Origin: Eutrigla gurnardus | Lineage: Eukaryota > Chordata > Actinopteri > Perciformes > Triglidae | Assembly (NCBI GenBank): GCA_963514095.1 | Contig: OY741279.1 | Location: 4,382,292 to 4,446,291 of the forward strand | Length of the DNA: 64,000 nucleotides | Direction: 5' to 3' | Shown here: one piece after another, positions 37,179 through 50,440 of the stretch | Numbering within the stretch: the first letter of the stretch is position 1 | How the letters are laid out: every line of letters starts with the position of its first letter | Notes under the pieces: generated by a model | The model's database searches: none | What the model was told of the DNA's origin: nothing | Seen by the model: only the letters and a program-made list of their open reading frames with translations | Translations under genes and position numbers: made by a program

Positions 37179-39264
37179 GGAGACAGTGCATGTGTCCTTG
37201 ACAATGTCAGTCCAGTGGTTTATACAAAGCTTATTACGCTAATGAGAAAAATGTGGGGGGAATGGATTCGTCCCATACCACCCAGGGAAAGAGGGCCTGT
37301 TTCCCCCTGGTGCACTGCATCTGGAAGCAGCCTCCTGGTAATCTGCTCTAAGTACAAAAGGTTCAGCACCAGCTTGTTCTCATAGACCACCGAGTGAGGC
37401 CCAAAAAGCTCCATAACAGGTCTCCTTTCATAGCCCTGGATCAACCGATGCTCGGCGGACTGACTGGGTTCCAGGCCTGGAGCTCCTCAAGGTGCCGAAT
37501 CGACACTTTGCCACTCGTGACAGTGATAACACTGCTCACATTCTGCAGCCTTAATCCATGGAGACGTGGACTGTGGTCGTAAAGAAGTCAAACGTTACCT
37601 TATCTGTCTTCTATTGTGGGCCGGCAGACGGGGAGAGGATTTGTGTCACCCAGGCAGCATTGCAGATGGGCTGTTGCCATCTACTGGCTAAGGACAAATA
37701 AAAGGTCACATGAGCTCACTGAAATATCACTTCATCCAGCCTACAACAAAACCCATAAACTGTTATACTTATACAAGAATAGATCATTTCATACCTCCAT
37801 AACTAGATATATTGCTTGATTTCTGGTAAATTTGTATTTTCTATGCTGTTATCAAGAACTCGAGTACAAAATAATACATTTTTTTGAGGAATTTGTGTTA
37901 TTTTGGGCTTGTTATTATCAAGTTAGATTAGGTAATTTTGCATCACGAGTATGTTCCGTTTCATAAGGTAGCTATTTGGCTTTTATTCGCTGTGCGTTCT
38001 GACATTTAATTTACTGTCGTTGGACAGAACAGATTCGTTTTTTGAGCTCTTCTTTTCATTGCCAGCTCCAAGTCGCTGATTTGAAGTTGTGTGCGTGGTA
38101 ACGCATGAGATTTACTGTGCCTGAGATTGACATTTATTTAACAGGCATGCTGGGGGATGTCATGTAGTTCCCTTTGATTGATCTCTTCACTTCCTGCTAC
38201 AAAGATGGAGGCCGCTCCCGTAACCACACAACTCCTTTCAAGCTTGGTGTGTAGGAGACGCCCTTCGGCAAGGTTCCAGGATCAGTCGGGTTCACCCTCC
38301 CCCCCCCCAAACCTAACTGTAACCATCAGAGGAGTAAACACGACACTGACCTTAGATCAGTATCTGGAGGCAAATCCATCCTCGAGCCTGTTTTAGAAGC
38401 CCATATGTGGCCCATATGGAACTACTTCCTGTATCCTCTGGAAAGTGCAAGGTACACAACCTGGAGCCCGTTGGTGTTTGATAGCAGAATAAAGGTTGAA
38501 AAGTTGATTAATCGCACTGATAAAAGATGAATAAATCCTCCAGTATTTTCTCTCAAACCATTTATTATGTATTTTAATCAAAGCAGTGAGAGAGCATGAG
38601 GGAGTGTTTGCACATTGTGTCCAGATATCCAGAGAAATGTGTGAATTATTAGCAGTCCTTGGGTGAGAGATGAACACCTCTGATGTTACGAGGTTGTTCC
38701 TCCCGCTGCTGCCCCCCATTGCCCATCGATAAAAAAGTCTGGCCCGAGGTCTTGTCCATACTCTAAGGTTTCATTGCCTTGTTCACGAGAGAATCATAAT
38801 GGCACACAGGCGTTTTAACTCTGTACTACAGCTTAACTACAAGACTATTCTGCTGTGAGTATAAGGCTATATAATGGTCTCTTCCATTGAGTCCCAGCCA
38901 GAGGTAATGATTTCAGCATGTCACTCCAGGCCAACTGCACTGTGATTGCATGGATGATTAGCTCTCACGGTAATGTTGGTAGCAGAACGTATTTCAGGAG
39001 CAAGTTAGCGTTAGTTTATTGGTAACGTTGCACCTTTTTTTTGTAATGTGAATGCACATGTAAAGAGGTAAAAGAAGTGCATTTTCTAGCACGTGCTCAC
39101 AGATAAACTTCAACTTGTGTGTGCTTGTACGTGCAGACGTACGCACAGGGAAGAAATGAGAGCCCAAGATTGTATACATGTAAAAGTACAATCATCCGTG
39201 CAGTCATTCTGGAAAAGTAATTTCCATATTTGCTCTGCTCCTGAATCTGTGGACGCCCGACTGT

Positions 39265-39843
39265 TTGATGTGTTCAGAGCTGCAGCACAGATGCCACAGT
39301 CTTAGCTATGCCGGACGTCATCTCGCTGGCTGTTCTCAGAATACAGAGAAAACACCATGTGCGCCACCTCTAAAATTAGTGTCTGCAGCGCATGAAGGAG
39401 GAAAGATCCCGAAGTTTGAGAAAAAAGGCTGTAAAGTGGGCACTGTCTCTCTTCACTACATTTTCGTGTCTCGCCTTGGCTCCGAGCCAATGAGATCTCC
39501 CATAGTGACCGAGCCCTCTGTCTCATCAAAAGATACACGGCACGCCACATACTTTCCAATTCTGGGCCAGCCAGAAATCTGGAAATCTGATTTTATAACC
39601 CTTATGATTTGGGTTGTTTTGGAGCTGCAGATAGTTTTGGTGTGGTTTGCTGCCCCGGCCTCGCTAGTAGGTCTCGGCTTCCAGTGTTATGTTCATCAGT
39701 TTGTGCGGCTGCTCTGTTGTGTGTTTGTGCGTAAACAAAGGCAGCGGAGGACACCTTTAACAGATTTACCAGATGTTCATGGACAAGGAAGGGGAAAATC
39801 TGTTTTCAGAGAGGGACTTTGCAGAGGTCTGGGTAGCAGGTGA
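39265..39843 (+). other. 192-codon open frame, not recognised
   Basis: The longest + strand frame in the gene-free interval. Its translation has a hydrophobic patch around residues 110-150 but no recognisable domain, no clear splice sites and no codon pattern that convinces me. Probably a chance frame. Confidence 0.12.
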
Positions 39844-42195
39844 AGAGAATCTTGCCAAGAACACATATCTCACAGTTGTGCTTTTTGTAACAAAGTCATG
39901 GAATACAGTGTTACACACAGGCTGGATGTTTATCATCATAGCTTCTTTTAATGCTGTAAAATAGATTTATAAAGCGTAAACATGTTCTCCGTCTCCACCA
40001 GTAAAAACGACCACTCTTGAAGTCCGTGATGACGTGATGAGCCTGGAAGTCAGTCAGTAATGGCAGAGATAATAGCTCCTTATTACTTTGAACCTTGACC
40101 CCCCCCTGTTCTTAGTGAGAAGTTTAGGAGTGGTCCCCGAGGAGCTGTCCGACGCTAACGTGGCTCTGAAAATGAGAAGTCGGAGGGAACAGTGGGCCGA
40201 CTCAAGAGTCCGACCGGATCCCAGCTCAGCCGGTCTTGTGGTGCAGTTTCAGGAGTGCTACCCATGTGTCACCCACCCTGGGAGCAGTATTTCCACCCAA
40301 CCCAATGAAAGGTTTATGGACTTGAACTATAAAGGCAAACCACTAAATCTAACACTCTTTTTAATGCAAAAAAAAAGACGTTTTTTGGGGGTTATGGTTT
40401 TTTTTTAGTGATTTTTTTTTTTTTATCAAATGTTCATAAAGTGTGCCAGCGAAGTGACTTCCTCCTGAAGTCCATTAAAATAATGCTACTGGCGGAGTTA
40501 TGTGCAGCCCATGTGTAGGGTTGTGGTGTGGTGGGGTCCACGCTGGAGAAATGGACACCAGATGGGACCGATGGGGGGGCGGAGATGCAAGGTAGAATAA
40601 AATAACACATGCAGAAGATTGAAACTGAAATGTGGTGGAGGAGGGAGGAGGCGGTGCATGTGTGTATGAAATAATTAGATAGTTGCATCATCTAGAGTAG
40701 ACGGCTGCAACGTGCTGCCAGGGGATAAGAATAGGTAAACAGATATGATCTGAGGGCACGTGAGGAAAAAAAAAGAAAAAGTGACATGTCAATGTTTTCC
40801 CTGCCCGTGAATAAAGTCTCACGGCTCCTCCTAAATGTTTTGATTTACATTTCCTATATAAGTAACAAGCGTATCTTTGTTCGATGCACATTTGTTTTTT
40901 GAAGAGAAAAAGCCCACCAGGAAACCCTTGAATAGATGATTGAAAAAACAACCACGTCGGTTTTCCATGCGAGCGTATGCATGTGTCTGAGATTGAAAAC
41001 CAACATTCCACGGTCCCAATGTGCGCTCACATAAAAAACATTCTATTTAGAGCATTTTGAGCTGCCTTGTGATCCCTCCAAACCCTTTTCTAATGCAAAC
41101 ACAGCAGAAAAACGCCAGTCAGTCAAAAGAACTCTCCCTCTCTCTTTCTCCTCTCCCCTCTCATTATCTGATCTGCTATTGTGGCGACAATATAAACTTT
41201 CATCTGTGTCTCTCTCCAGACTTTTTAGTCTTGGCCTCCATATTATATTGTTTCAATCAAAAACAGTAGTTGCAGTAGGAAGAAGTTAGTGAACAAAAAC
41301 GTGACTCTAGCTGTTTTGAGGTCAGCGTTTGGTTTTGCTTGTGTTGCACTTCTATATCTGCTGCTGCTTGATTAGTTTTGCGAGACGTGCCTCTTTCTTC
41401 TCTTTTTTTTTTTTTTTTTTTTTTGCCGAAATACAACAGAGCCTGATGACTCAGAGACGACAAAGAAAGGGCAGCCAAACTCTCAAGTGGGGGGGAGGAT
41501 CTGTTTGAGCATGTGCAGTATGTGGACAGGTGCAGGTGTGCGTTTGTTTGTCTTTATTAATTAAAGAGCCAGTCGGATTCTTTTTCTTGCTGAGAGCTTG
41601 TTCGGTTTGCCACAGTTTGCAATCTTTCGGGCTCAAATTTCACTATAAATAAACCTTTCGCCCTTGTCAGACCTTCCTCAGAAGCCCTGTAGATTCGTTA
41701 CAGAAAAACATGGGAGCGTACTCTCCTGGACGAACCTTCCCAGGGATCCTTGCAGTGACATGTAAACTCATGAAAACATGCTCTGGTGTTTTTCTAATCC
41801 TCCCTCGGGAGTCTATCACATTTGCGGGCTTGTAACTTGTCACTCCCGTCCTGTGACCCCACACCCCCCCTGCAGTCCATTACACCAGCAGCACCCTGAC
41901 CCCTCGCTGTCACTTTCCCCTCTCCACTTCTATTGTCGTTGGTTTCCAGTTACATTTACCAAAGGAGTCCCATGCTTGCTTTGCAATCAGTGTAGTGTGG
42001 AGCGTCGTGTCATGTGTTATATTTGTGCAGCTAATTTCTGTCAGAATTTGAAACTCTTGTTATTCATGCCCCCCCCCCTCCCCCTCCCCCGACACAGATA
42101 CATCAACAACGGTCGACCGGTTCATCGTAGCTGATCTCGGGGAAAATTGGAGTGACCACGGGCTGGGGTTTTTTTTTCACGATAAATACACATAA

Positions 42196-42201
42196 TTTAT
42201 T
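42196..42201 (-). terminator. Candidate bmp2 polyadenylation signal
   Basis: AATAAA on the - strand about 345 bases beyond the bmp2 stop, in an AU-rich 3' UTR that also has other AATAAA-like hexamers, for example near 42346. An AU-rich unstable 3' UTR is usual for BMP2. Confidence 0.4.
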
Positions 42202-42543
42202 TACAAATAAAGTGGTTATAATAGAAATAAATACAAAATAAAAATCTGAGCATTATACTTCATGTGGTATTGCACCCATTTCGAAATGTACATCAGAAAT
42301 ACATTTTCAAAACCAGTAAAGGAATATTCCTCTGATTAAAATATTTATTTTTCCCAACTTTACGTAGACATAAATATATTCATATATAGCTTTTTTTCTT
42401 CTTCTTCTTCCACCATAGCTCTGTTTTGTCTTTCATATAAATAAATGTCTTCATTGGGAAACCGGGTGTCCATAATAACCTCTGATGTCTCTTTCAGTCT
42501 CTCCTGCCCACTTTCTCTCTCCATCCACACCACTGTCCGTTTC

Positions 42544-45500
42544 TCACCGGCAGCCACATCCCTCCACCACCATATCCTGGTAGTTTTTCAGGATCACCTT
42601 CTCGTATTCGTCCAGGTAGAGCAGGGAGATGGGGCTGAGGTCCGTCGGCACGCAACAGGCTCTGGGGATGTTCGAGTTGACCTCGTTGACCAGATTCTGC
42701 ACGATGGCGTGATTGGTAGTATTGAGGTGGTCTGCCAGGGGGTACGGACATTCCCCGTGGCAATAAAAGGCGTGGTAGCCAGGGGGCGCCACTATCCACT
42801 CGTTCCACCCCACGTCACTGAAGTCCACATACAGGGCATGCCTCTTGCAGCTGGCCTTGTGCTGGTGCTTCCTGCGCTGTTTGCGGAGCGCCGCCTGACG
42901 TTTTTCCCGCGTGTGGAGCACCGAGTCCCCGCGGCCGTCGTGACCGTACGTCACCAGCAGGGGCCGGGCCTGAGGCCACGAGTCCTGGTCCGGGTGCAGG
43001 GACCGGCTCACCCTGACGTGCCTGCTACGTCTCTGGACCCCGTCCGTCTCCCCCTCCTGCGGGTGAAGCACCTCCACCATGAAGCCGCGATTGTGACCTT
43101 TCCCAGAGGTCCACTGAGATACGGCGGGGCTGACGTCGAAGCTCTCCCAGCGGCTCAAAGAGTCCTGCACCAGCCGGGTGTCCAGCAGACGGGCCAGAGG
43201 TTCCGCACCTTGAGCGGAAGGAACTCTGAACATCTCGTAAATGTTGATGCGATGGAAGCCACCGGCGGCAGCAGCACTGAGGCTAGTGTTGCTGCTTCTG
43301 GAGCTGTTGTTAGGGGGTGCAGCTCCCATGACCTGGTCCCTGTAGACACGCAGCTCTGCAGAGGTGATGAGCTCCTCGTCGGGGATAGTAGTGAGGTTGA
43401 AGTAAAACTGCTGGGTGGTTTTACCTTTCAGCCTGGCCAGGGCCTCCATAGACTCTGCAAGAGACAAACATAGTGTAAGAGGATATGGGTGTGAAACGCA
43501 TGCCAAGGGTGAAACAAAGAGTGTATGCATGGTGCAAGATTGAGAAACGACGTCTATGATTATATGGATCCTGCATGAGCAAGGGAAATATTGGCCACCG
43601 TTTCTCACACACACACACACACATGGACTCGCACACAACTCGCAGCCAGCCAAGCTGCCACGTGGTTGCACTGAGTGGGAGTGGGCCGTTGTCACAGGGG
43701 CATGACACATATTTACACTTTGCATACATGACTCAGTGTAATATTCTCCCGGCGATGTAACACCGTCATTAGTGTCATGCTCGTAAATCCAGCGGGCTAA
43801 ATGTCAGAAGATGAAAGCTATCCACCTCCTGATAAGATCACAAACACACTCGTCTGCCTTCGGATTGGCACGTTTGCCCCGACGAGAACCGGCACACGAT
43901 TTCCACCATCGGCGAACAAAAAGTCGGAGCATAAATCAAAGTATCTTTAGTATCAATCTACAACTTTTGTGTTAACCTTTTTACAGGATGGCCTGTCACT
44001 GGTGAATGTTGCAATGTGGAAATGACTTATTACCTTCCCAGGAGAAGACATAGGATGGTATTAATATCTAAATTCTGGAGAGAATCTGGAGTACACATAT
44101 GGTAAAGCTGATACAATTTTTGATATTTTATTGTTAACTTTATTGTTCTCAGCCTGGAAGCACTCTCTGGAAGTGTGTTGAAGACATCTATAAATGTCCT
44201 GAGGCATTTGAAAGTCTCTCTCTCTAGTATAAATCTATATTAATATTGTATATTTAAGCCCGCCCATCTATATTGTACCATAAACGACAGCAATCTTAGC
44301 AGAAGCTCTTTGAACAGCTCCACTTTGAACTTGTGCTTTATGAAGTTCATAGATGTATAGACACACGTTTTGCTCTGTTTGGTGTGGTAAAATAAACACA
44401 AACTTTGAACCCTTTGCTGTTTCAAAGGAGGCATTTAGGAAATTCCACCATCTCATCCTAAACCTCCCTCCAGAGGCACAAAGACCTCAATTAGGCCTAT
44501 CACTCCTCATTTGATGTGGGAAAGCCCCCTGTCTCTCCTTCCCTCTCCTCTGTCCCCAATCCCTCTCTTTCTTTCCTCCCTCAGCTCCCTAAATCCCCTT
44601 CTCCCTCTGTTCTCTTAGCCCCCCAAATCCTCTTTTCTTTCCCCCGTCTCCTTCTGTGTCACTCTTTTCCTCTGTTCTCCTTTCCCCCCTTCGCTCTCTC
44701 TCTCCTGTGTGAACAAGTCGAGGCTTGTCAGAAACGTGTGAACCGCAGATATGAGTGTATCAACATTCCTAATTTCTTTTTGCGCCGCATGCCAAAACAA
44801 AAGATAAAGGCTAATGTTGGGTCATTCATCACGGACCTGTCTCGGGGGGCAGCCACTTCCTGTGTAATGGTGGAAATGTTCTATTTGGCACGGAAAACGC
44901 TTCTTTTTTTGTGAAAATCGATAGGAGTGAAAGTAATTATCCCTGTGAAATGAATATCGGGAGGCAGGTTTTGATGAACGATCGGAGGCGTTTTTTTGTT
45001 GTTTTTCTTTGCTTTGATGTGCTGCAGTTACATGTGTAGATACACGCTTGTCATGTGGAGTAGCCATCAATCGTACACGTCTCTTTGACAACCCCCGCGG
45101 CTCTGTTAGCTCGGGATGAAAGTACGCAAACACCGGTCTGAACACATGGGTAATGGCCGGTGGTGTCAAAGGTGTGTGCTGGCCCCGGCTGCGGAGGTTT
45201 CCAGCAGTGGGCAGAGCGGGAGCAGTCACTCAGCCTTGGCTGCCTCCCGGGGCCAGGCTTGTTTGTAGTGTGTCAGTGTAGCCACTGGGTGTCATTGCTC
45301 TAGGCCTCTGGAGAGCACCCAAGCAACCACTCAACCACCCCTCTCTGACTCACCCCCTGATGGAAACTTCCCCACTCAAACACTCAGGACTCTGTATAAG
45401 GACTCTGTGTAGAGCCCCTATGGACTACTTGTATGTTGTAAAAAAAAAACTGGAACATGGGCCCTCGCAAATTGAATGGTAGATTCAGACTTGCTATGTT

Positions 45501-46866
45501 TGACAGTAAAGGTATTTTTATCGTACATAAATCATTTTTGATATTACGACCAGGTGCACCGCTCCGCAGCTTAAAATATAAATAAAAGCATCGGTCGTGT
45601 TTAAAACTTCACCTGTATGATTATTTTAGGCAGCTTAAAAATAAACCCATTTCATCAGCAGCGTTGTGTAAACACAGAGTGTGTGTGTGTGTGTGTGTTT
45701 GGTGAACTAACGCACTTTATCCAGCATCTATGGCCCTTCAGTGTGTGAGCCATATTCATCTGAGCAGCATATGTTACCTTGGAAGCAAAATTGGAATTGA
45801 ACTGAAACACCGAACTCAACAATCAGCACGTATCCAGCACATAAACTAAGTGAGCAATTATGGTGTTATTGGAACGTGCGTAATGACGCACAGCGCGCAG
45901 GGAGAGAGGGGTGATTTGGAAAGAATAAGGCTTGCGACCCCCCCCCCTTTTTTTATACCAAGGACTCATTTCAGTCCTTGTAGAAATGACTCAGACTTTG
46001 TCATAACGCGTGTTAGTATAATGCCATGTCTTGTGTTAGTGAAGTAACAGGGGTGATGACTATCACCTGCGCACACGGCACACCGCCCTTTTATCCCGCT
46101 GCCGTGGTGCGTGTCTGGAAAAACTGTTTTCAGAGCCCACGCAAACACCATCAATTATTAAGAAACAAATTACCACAGGGATCCCACCGCCCGCCTCTCC
46201 CGTGTGGTTTTTGAAGCCGGTGACAGCTGCGCAAAAGGGGGGGGGGGATGTTTGCTTCAAGGTTGCGTCACAACGTATGGTTAATTTAATTGCGCATGCT
46301 TGTTTGATAATCGACGCTTCTGCAGGTTTATTAAAGAGGTGCAAACGGCGTTGGACGCGTGTCACCTGCGGATGAGTAACGCGCCATAAAACCCGACTCT
46401 GAAGTTCGCTCCTGCAGCACTTAGTCATGTTTAAATATAGGTTGGCGCTGTCTGAGGGAGCCGAGCCGCTCTCCGGCTGACAGGTACAGGTATGTCACTA
46501 ATACATACCTTCGTGGTGAAAGCTTCTAATCGTGTTGGCCTTGCTGGCGGCTCTCTCCGCGTGCTTCCCCATGCTCTTGGGCCGCTTGGTGCTGTGGTCC
46601 CCGTTGGCGGAGTGCATGCGGTAAAGGTCCACCATGTACTGCGGCACCACGGCCTGCTTGCTCGGCGTCGGCCTGCGCCTCAGTCCAAACATGTTGAGAA
46701 GCCGAAGCTCGAACTCGTTGAGGACGCTCTCCGACCGCTCCGGGGTCTGCTTCCCTCCGGACTCGCTGTACTTCCTGCGGCCGACCTCGGGGATAAGTCC
46801 CGTAGCACCTTCCAGCAACACCTGAGCGATCAGCAGTACCATGAGAGAGCGGACCACGGCGACCAT
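42544..46866 (-). CDS. bmp2: Bone morphogenetic protein 2
   Basis: Secreted TGF-beta-family ligand that signals through BMP type I/II receptors and Smad1/5/9 in dorsoventral patterning, heart and skeleton. Two coding exons: 46509-46866 (ATG at 46864-46866; donor GTATGT) and 42544-43454 (acceptor CTCTTGCAG; stop TGA). They join in phase 1 to give about 422 residues. A hydrophobic signal peptide ([20 protein letters not shown]) is followed by the prodomain, a furin site REKR at about 302-305, then a 117-residue mature domain with a basic heparin-binding N-terminus, seven cystine-knot cysteines, an N-glycosylation site NTT and the end [15 protein letters not shown] and NYQDMVVEG favour BMP2 over BMP4. 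Teleosts have bmp2a and bmp2b; the N-terminus looks more like bmp2b but I could not confirm this. A 3' splice site 13 bases before the ATG (exon start 46879) implies an upstream non-coding exon. Confidence 0.96.
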
Positions 46867-48300
46867 GATCAGTCAGTCCCTGTGTGAGAAAGTGTTGGTT
46901 TCTGTCAATACACTGGCGCTGAGGTATTGACATGAGGTAGACACAGCAGGGGGTTTCACCGCCCCCCCCTCATACAGTAGGAATGACTGAAAGGAGAGCA
47001 GGTTAAAAAAGGGAAGGCATGCTCTGCGCTTTGAAGTGGAACAAAAAAGGAGAGCTGGGAATAACAGCCCCGCGGGCAATATAGCAAAGTGAAACAGAAG
47101 ATTGATCTCAACATGAACAGAAACATGAAAATATCAAGGTGGGGAAACTTATGAAAGAGATGATAGCCTAGAAAAAAAAGGTGAATCAAAGACCATAGAC
47201 ATAAAGTCTCCAATTAGAAGAGATATGAAATCACGTGCACAAGAGATCAGTAGAGAGGCTTGAAAGAATGCTTGGAGAAAGAGTCTGGAAACGGGGAGAG
47301 AGGCAGGCAGACGGTGCTACAAGCGTCTATGTGGAGGCTCTGACGGTCGTGTATAATCAGAAGGGATAGAGTTACTTCAAGAGGCTCGCAGGTGTTAGAT
47401 CTGACGTGCCAGAGCCAGATGTAGCCCGGGACAAGACATCAAAAACAACTTAATATCATCAGAGTGGCTCAAACCTCCCCAAAGAAACAACTTTTCCTTT
47501 CTTTTTTTTCTTTAAATTCTCATTTCACCGCTTTTTTTCCTCTCTCTCCTCGAGGTTTTTTCAAAATGGGAAACTTTTACGCACACACCCTGTACGCATA
47601 TGTGGCGAGAGAGACGGAGCCACTTCACGGAACGCAACTTCATTTATACTACGCCGTTAATTGGCTTCTATGGAGAAGTTGAGCATATTAACACTTCCAG
47701 GGTGTTTTTTTTTTCTGTATTACCTGACGATGAAGCGCTGTGTCCGGTCTCCGATAAATTCCACATTAATTCGTGTTTAATCCACGCAGCTTCTCCTTGA
47801 GGGACCAAAGACAGCCCATGCCCTTCGCCGATCTCCTCTCGCACATATTCCACCCCCCCCACCCCCAAGCTGCAGTTCGGGTTAGGTCTTGGTCAGCACG
47901 GAAAAGAAGAAAAAGGAAAAAAAAAAAACACAATACAACTATGTTAAGTCTATGAGGAAGCGGGTTCGCGTAGGACGGCGCGGTCTACGCATGAAGCATC
48001 TTGGTTGAACATCTTTGAAAAGCAGCAGAGACAGAAAGTTGGAGCTGTCTTTAGGAGGGATACGCGCTCTGAAGTGTCGCTCCTTGGACCGTGTTGCTCC
48101 GAGCGCGTCGCCTCTCCTCTGTGCGCCACGGCGTAGTGGTTGGGTTGATTGGTGCCTTCTCTTCCCCCCCGAGCGGCTCTTTTTGTCGTTCAGTGATGTC
48201 ACCGAGGGGCTGTCAATCATTTGTCCACTATGAAACACCCTCCCGCGGACCTCTTTAAACCCCCCAGAGGCTCCACACACTTCTTCTCCTTCTGCACGTT
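46867..48300 (-). promoter_or_regulatory. bmp2 5' region, probable non-coding exon 1 and promoter
   Basis: The coding exon begins at a splice acceptor (CTTTCTCACACAG at 46880-46892), so exon 1 lies upstream, to the right. The best - strand donor seen is CATCGTCAG followed by GTAATA at 47724/47723. The GC-rich, CpG-containing stretch at about 47750-48260 is the likely promoter or exon 1. No TATA box was fixed, so this is an inference from splice sites and base composition. Confidence 0.4.
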
Positions 48301-49071
48301 TTAATGACGTCAAATACACGCACGTTAGAGCCACTTTTGATAAGATCACAGGGGGACCCGCATAGGAGGACGTTGTTCTGTGTAGTGGCTTGACTGCTGG
48401 AAAAGTCTTTTATACAGTCTGAAATTTAAATAAAGTCTTGAGGATTTATATATAAATATATACTGTGTTTCTTCAGACACAATATTCTATTTATTCCTAT
48501 TTAAATGCATCAGTAATCCCTTTTGACCTGCAATGAAGCCATTGTATGTCACAATTAGCCCCCAGATGAAATTAATACATGCATAACATTTGTTTGGAGC
48601 TATAAAAGACAAGACATTTGCAATGTATTCCAACTTTATGGGCGACCCTGTATATATATACGCATATATATACAACAACTCTTCTCACATCTTTACATAA
48701 CCTGGAAATTCACACCATATAAATAGCCACAAAGTCAACAGTTTAAACCATCCTGTTGCTTTTACTTGTTTGTTTTTTGAGGTGATGTTCCATACTATAT
48801 TTGCTTAATGTCTTTAAATAACATAAAAATGGCTTGTTGCAGTCCCTAGGTGGTGTAATATTCCTGTGAATTTGACCACACGCTGCAAAAAAAAAAAAAA
48901 AAAACATGTCAACTCTGCTTCATAAATAGATAACCCATCAAGGTGTTAATAGCTGGATCAAACATGTTTAGCTTTTGGATTAAGGCTAATAGATATTGGC
49001 ATCACAATGTGTTGCATGGTTTTAAAGGATTAGTCCCTGCAGAGGATCCACATCCTCCTGCTGAACTTCAC

Positions 49072-49169
<98 letters not shown>

Positions 49170-49190
49170 TGTGTGTCTGTGTGTGTGTGC
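49072..49190. repeat. Long (GT)n microsatellite
   Basis: Almost 120 bases of GT repeat with a few single-base interruptions, upstream of bmp2. Confidence 0.96.
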
Positions 49191-50399
49191 GCGCTTCGAC
49201 ATGTGTGTCTGACACCAGGACAGATTTATACGCTTCCTCCTCGCTGGATCAATCATTTCAAGTCATTCCAATTCACCAGCAGTTCATCTGTATATCAGAG
49301 GTAGATCTTGGCTGTCTCATATCTACAACACTGCTGGGGAGCCAAGTCTCAACAGAAACTCAGCAATTTCCCAAGAATAATACTATTAGCAGAGGCAGGA
49401 ACGCCACAGAATCCAACAAAGAGACAAACGTGTCTCTTAAAGAGGCCGTTTTTGGTCTGATTTAAAGTCTTTATGTCCTCTTTTATTGAATGTACGACTA
49501 ATGTTCCTTCACGTTGAAATGCTAGACGTGGGAGATACCTGCCGTGTTGTACGCACAAAGAGGGGTGAGAGAAACTTTGCTGCGTTGTTTTTAGCCTGCG
49601 GGGTGTAGTCAACGGCATTAATGTTTGGGGTCATCTCCATAAGAAAGGCCCCCATTGATTCCCCTCTAGTGACTTCCATTAGGCGATGATGGTGGGGCCA
49701 GGCGGCTGTGTTTTGGCCAAAGCAACGGGCCTGTTTTTCTCCGTAGAGATGGCAATAGATTAAATCCCTCTGAGATCACAAGATATCTTTCTCTCCTCTC
49801 CGGGACAATAACATTTTATGAGGGATAATCCCAGATCATCCACTTAGCAATTAAAATACAGAATAGAGGCCTGTGGGTGCATACCGTTACCTGAAGCGGC
49901 AGCATGTCTTTTTGGTTTTCCCCTCACTGGATCCAAGCACTTTTGTTGTTATACCTTTTTTTTTTGGTGGTGGCGGTGGATCTCTTAGACTTCTTTTGTT
50001 TTCCACATTGTTTTTGCCTTTTATTTAATTACCAAAGGTATCGAACCCCTTTCCAATTTCATTTATTCATAAAAACCAGGGTATGGGAGAACATGTTAAT
50101 ACAATCATTCTGCTATAGATTTGCTTTATTGCCGTGTTAATCTGTTGGCAGTGACACTTTAGTTAAGCTATAAACCCAAACCCAGGTAAATGCTGCTCGG
50201 CATTTAGATGCTTTAGATTTCATGATAAGGCCTCACACACTAATCTGTGAGTATCTTTAATTATCCGAGTGAGAGGATTAGAAAGAGAGGGCTTTATCTG
50301 ATGCTTGCTCCCTCTCTTCTTTTCTTTCTGTATACATATATATACATATATAAAGGTGTGTGGTTTGAATGAGTGGGCATTTACAGGAGTGTGTTTTGA

Positions 50400-50440
50400 G
50401 TGCCAGGACACACACATATTGTATGTGTGTGTCCTGGCAC
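50400..50440. repeat. Perfect hairpin with 19-bp arms
   Basis: GTGCCAGGACACACACATA (50400-50418) and its exact reverse complement (50422-50440) are separated by the three bases TTG. The perfect arms and minimal loop are unlike the surrounding sequence. Confidence 0.95.

Larger units (their letters stand above)
22186..42195. other. Gene-free interval between fermt1 and bmp2
   Basis: About 20 kb with no gene I can support. It contains a GT microsatellite (26623-26680), a GGAT repeat (37144-37178), poly-T and purine-rich tracts, several chance open frames, and CTCF-like motifs at 22639 and 37674. Some stretches, for example about 32200-32420, carry TAATTA/GATTAA-type homeobox motifs in non-repetitive sequence, which suits conserved enhancers, but conservation cannot be judged from one sequence. 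Confidence 0.6.

Noticed and set aside
42445..43473. 342-codon + strand open frame
   Set aside because: It is antisense to the GC-rich bmp2 mature-domain exon, with no splice or family support.
46492..46887. 131-codon + strand open frame
   Set aside because: It is antisense to the first coding exon of bmp2, whose translation is clear.
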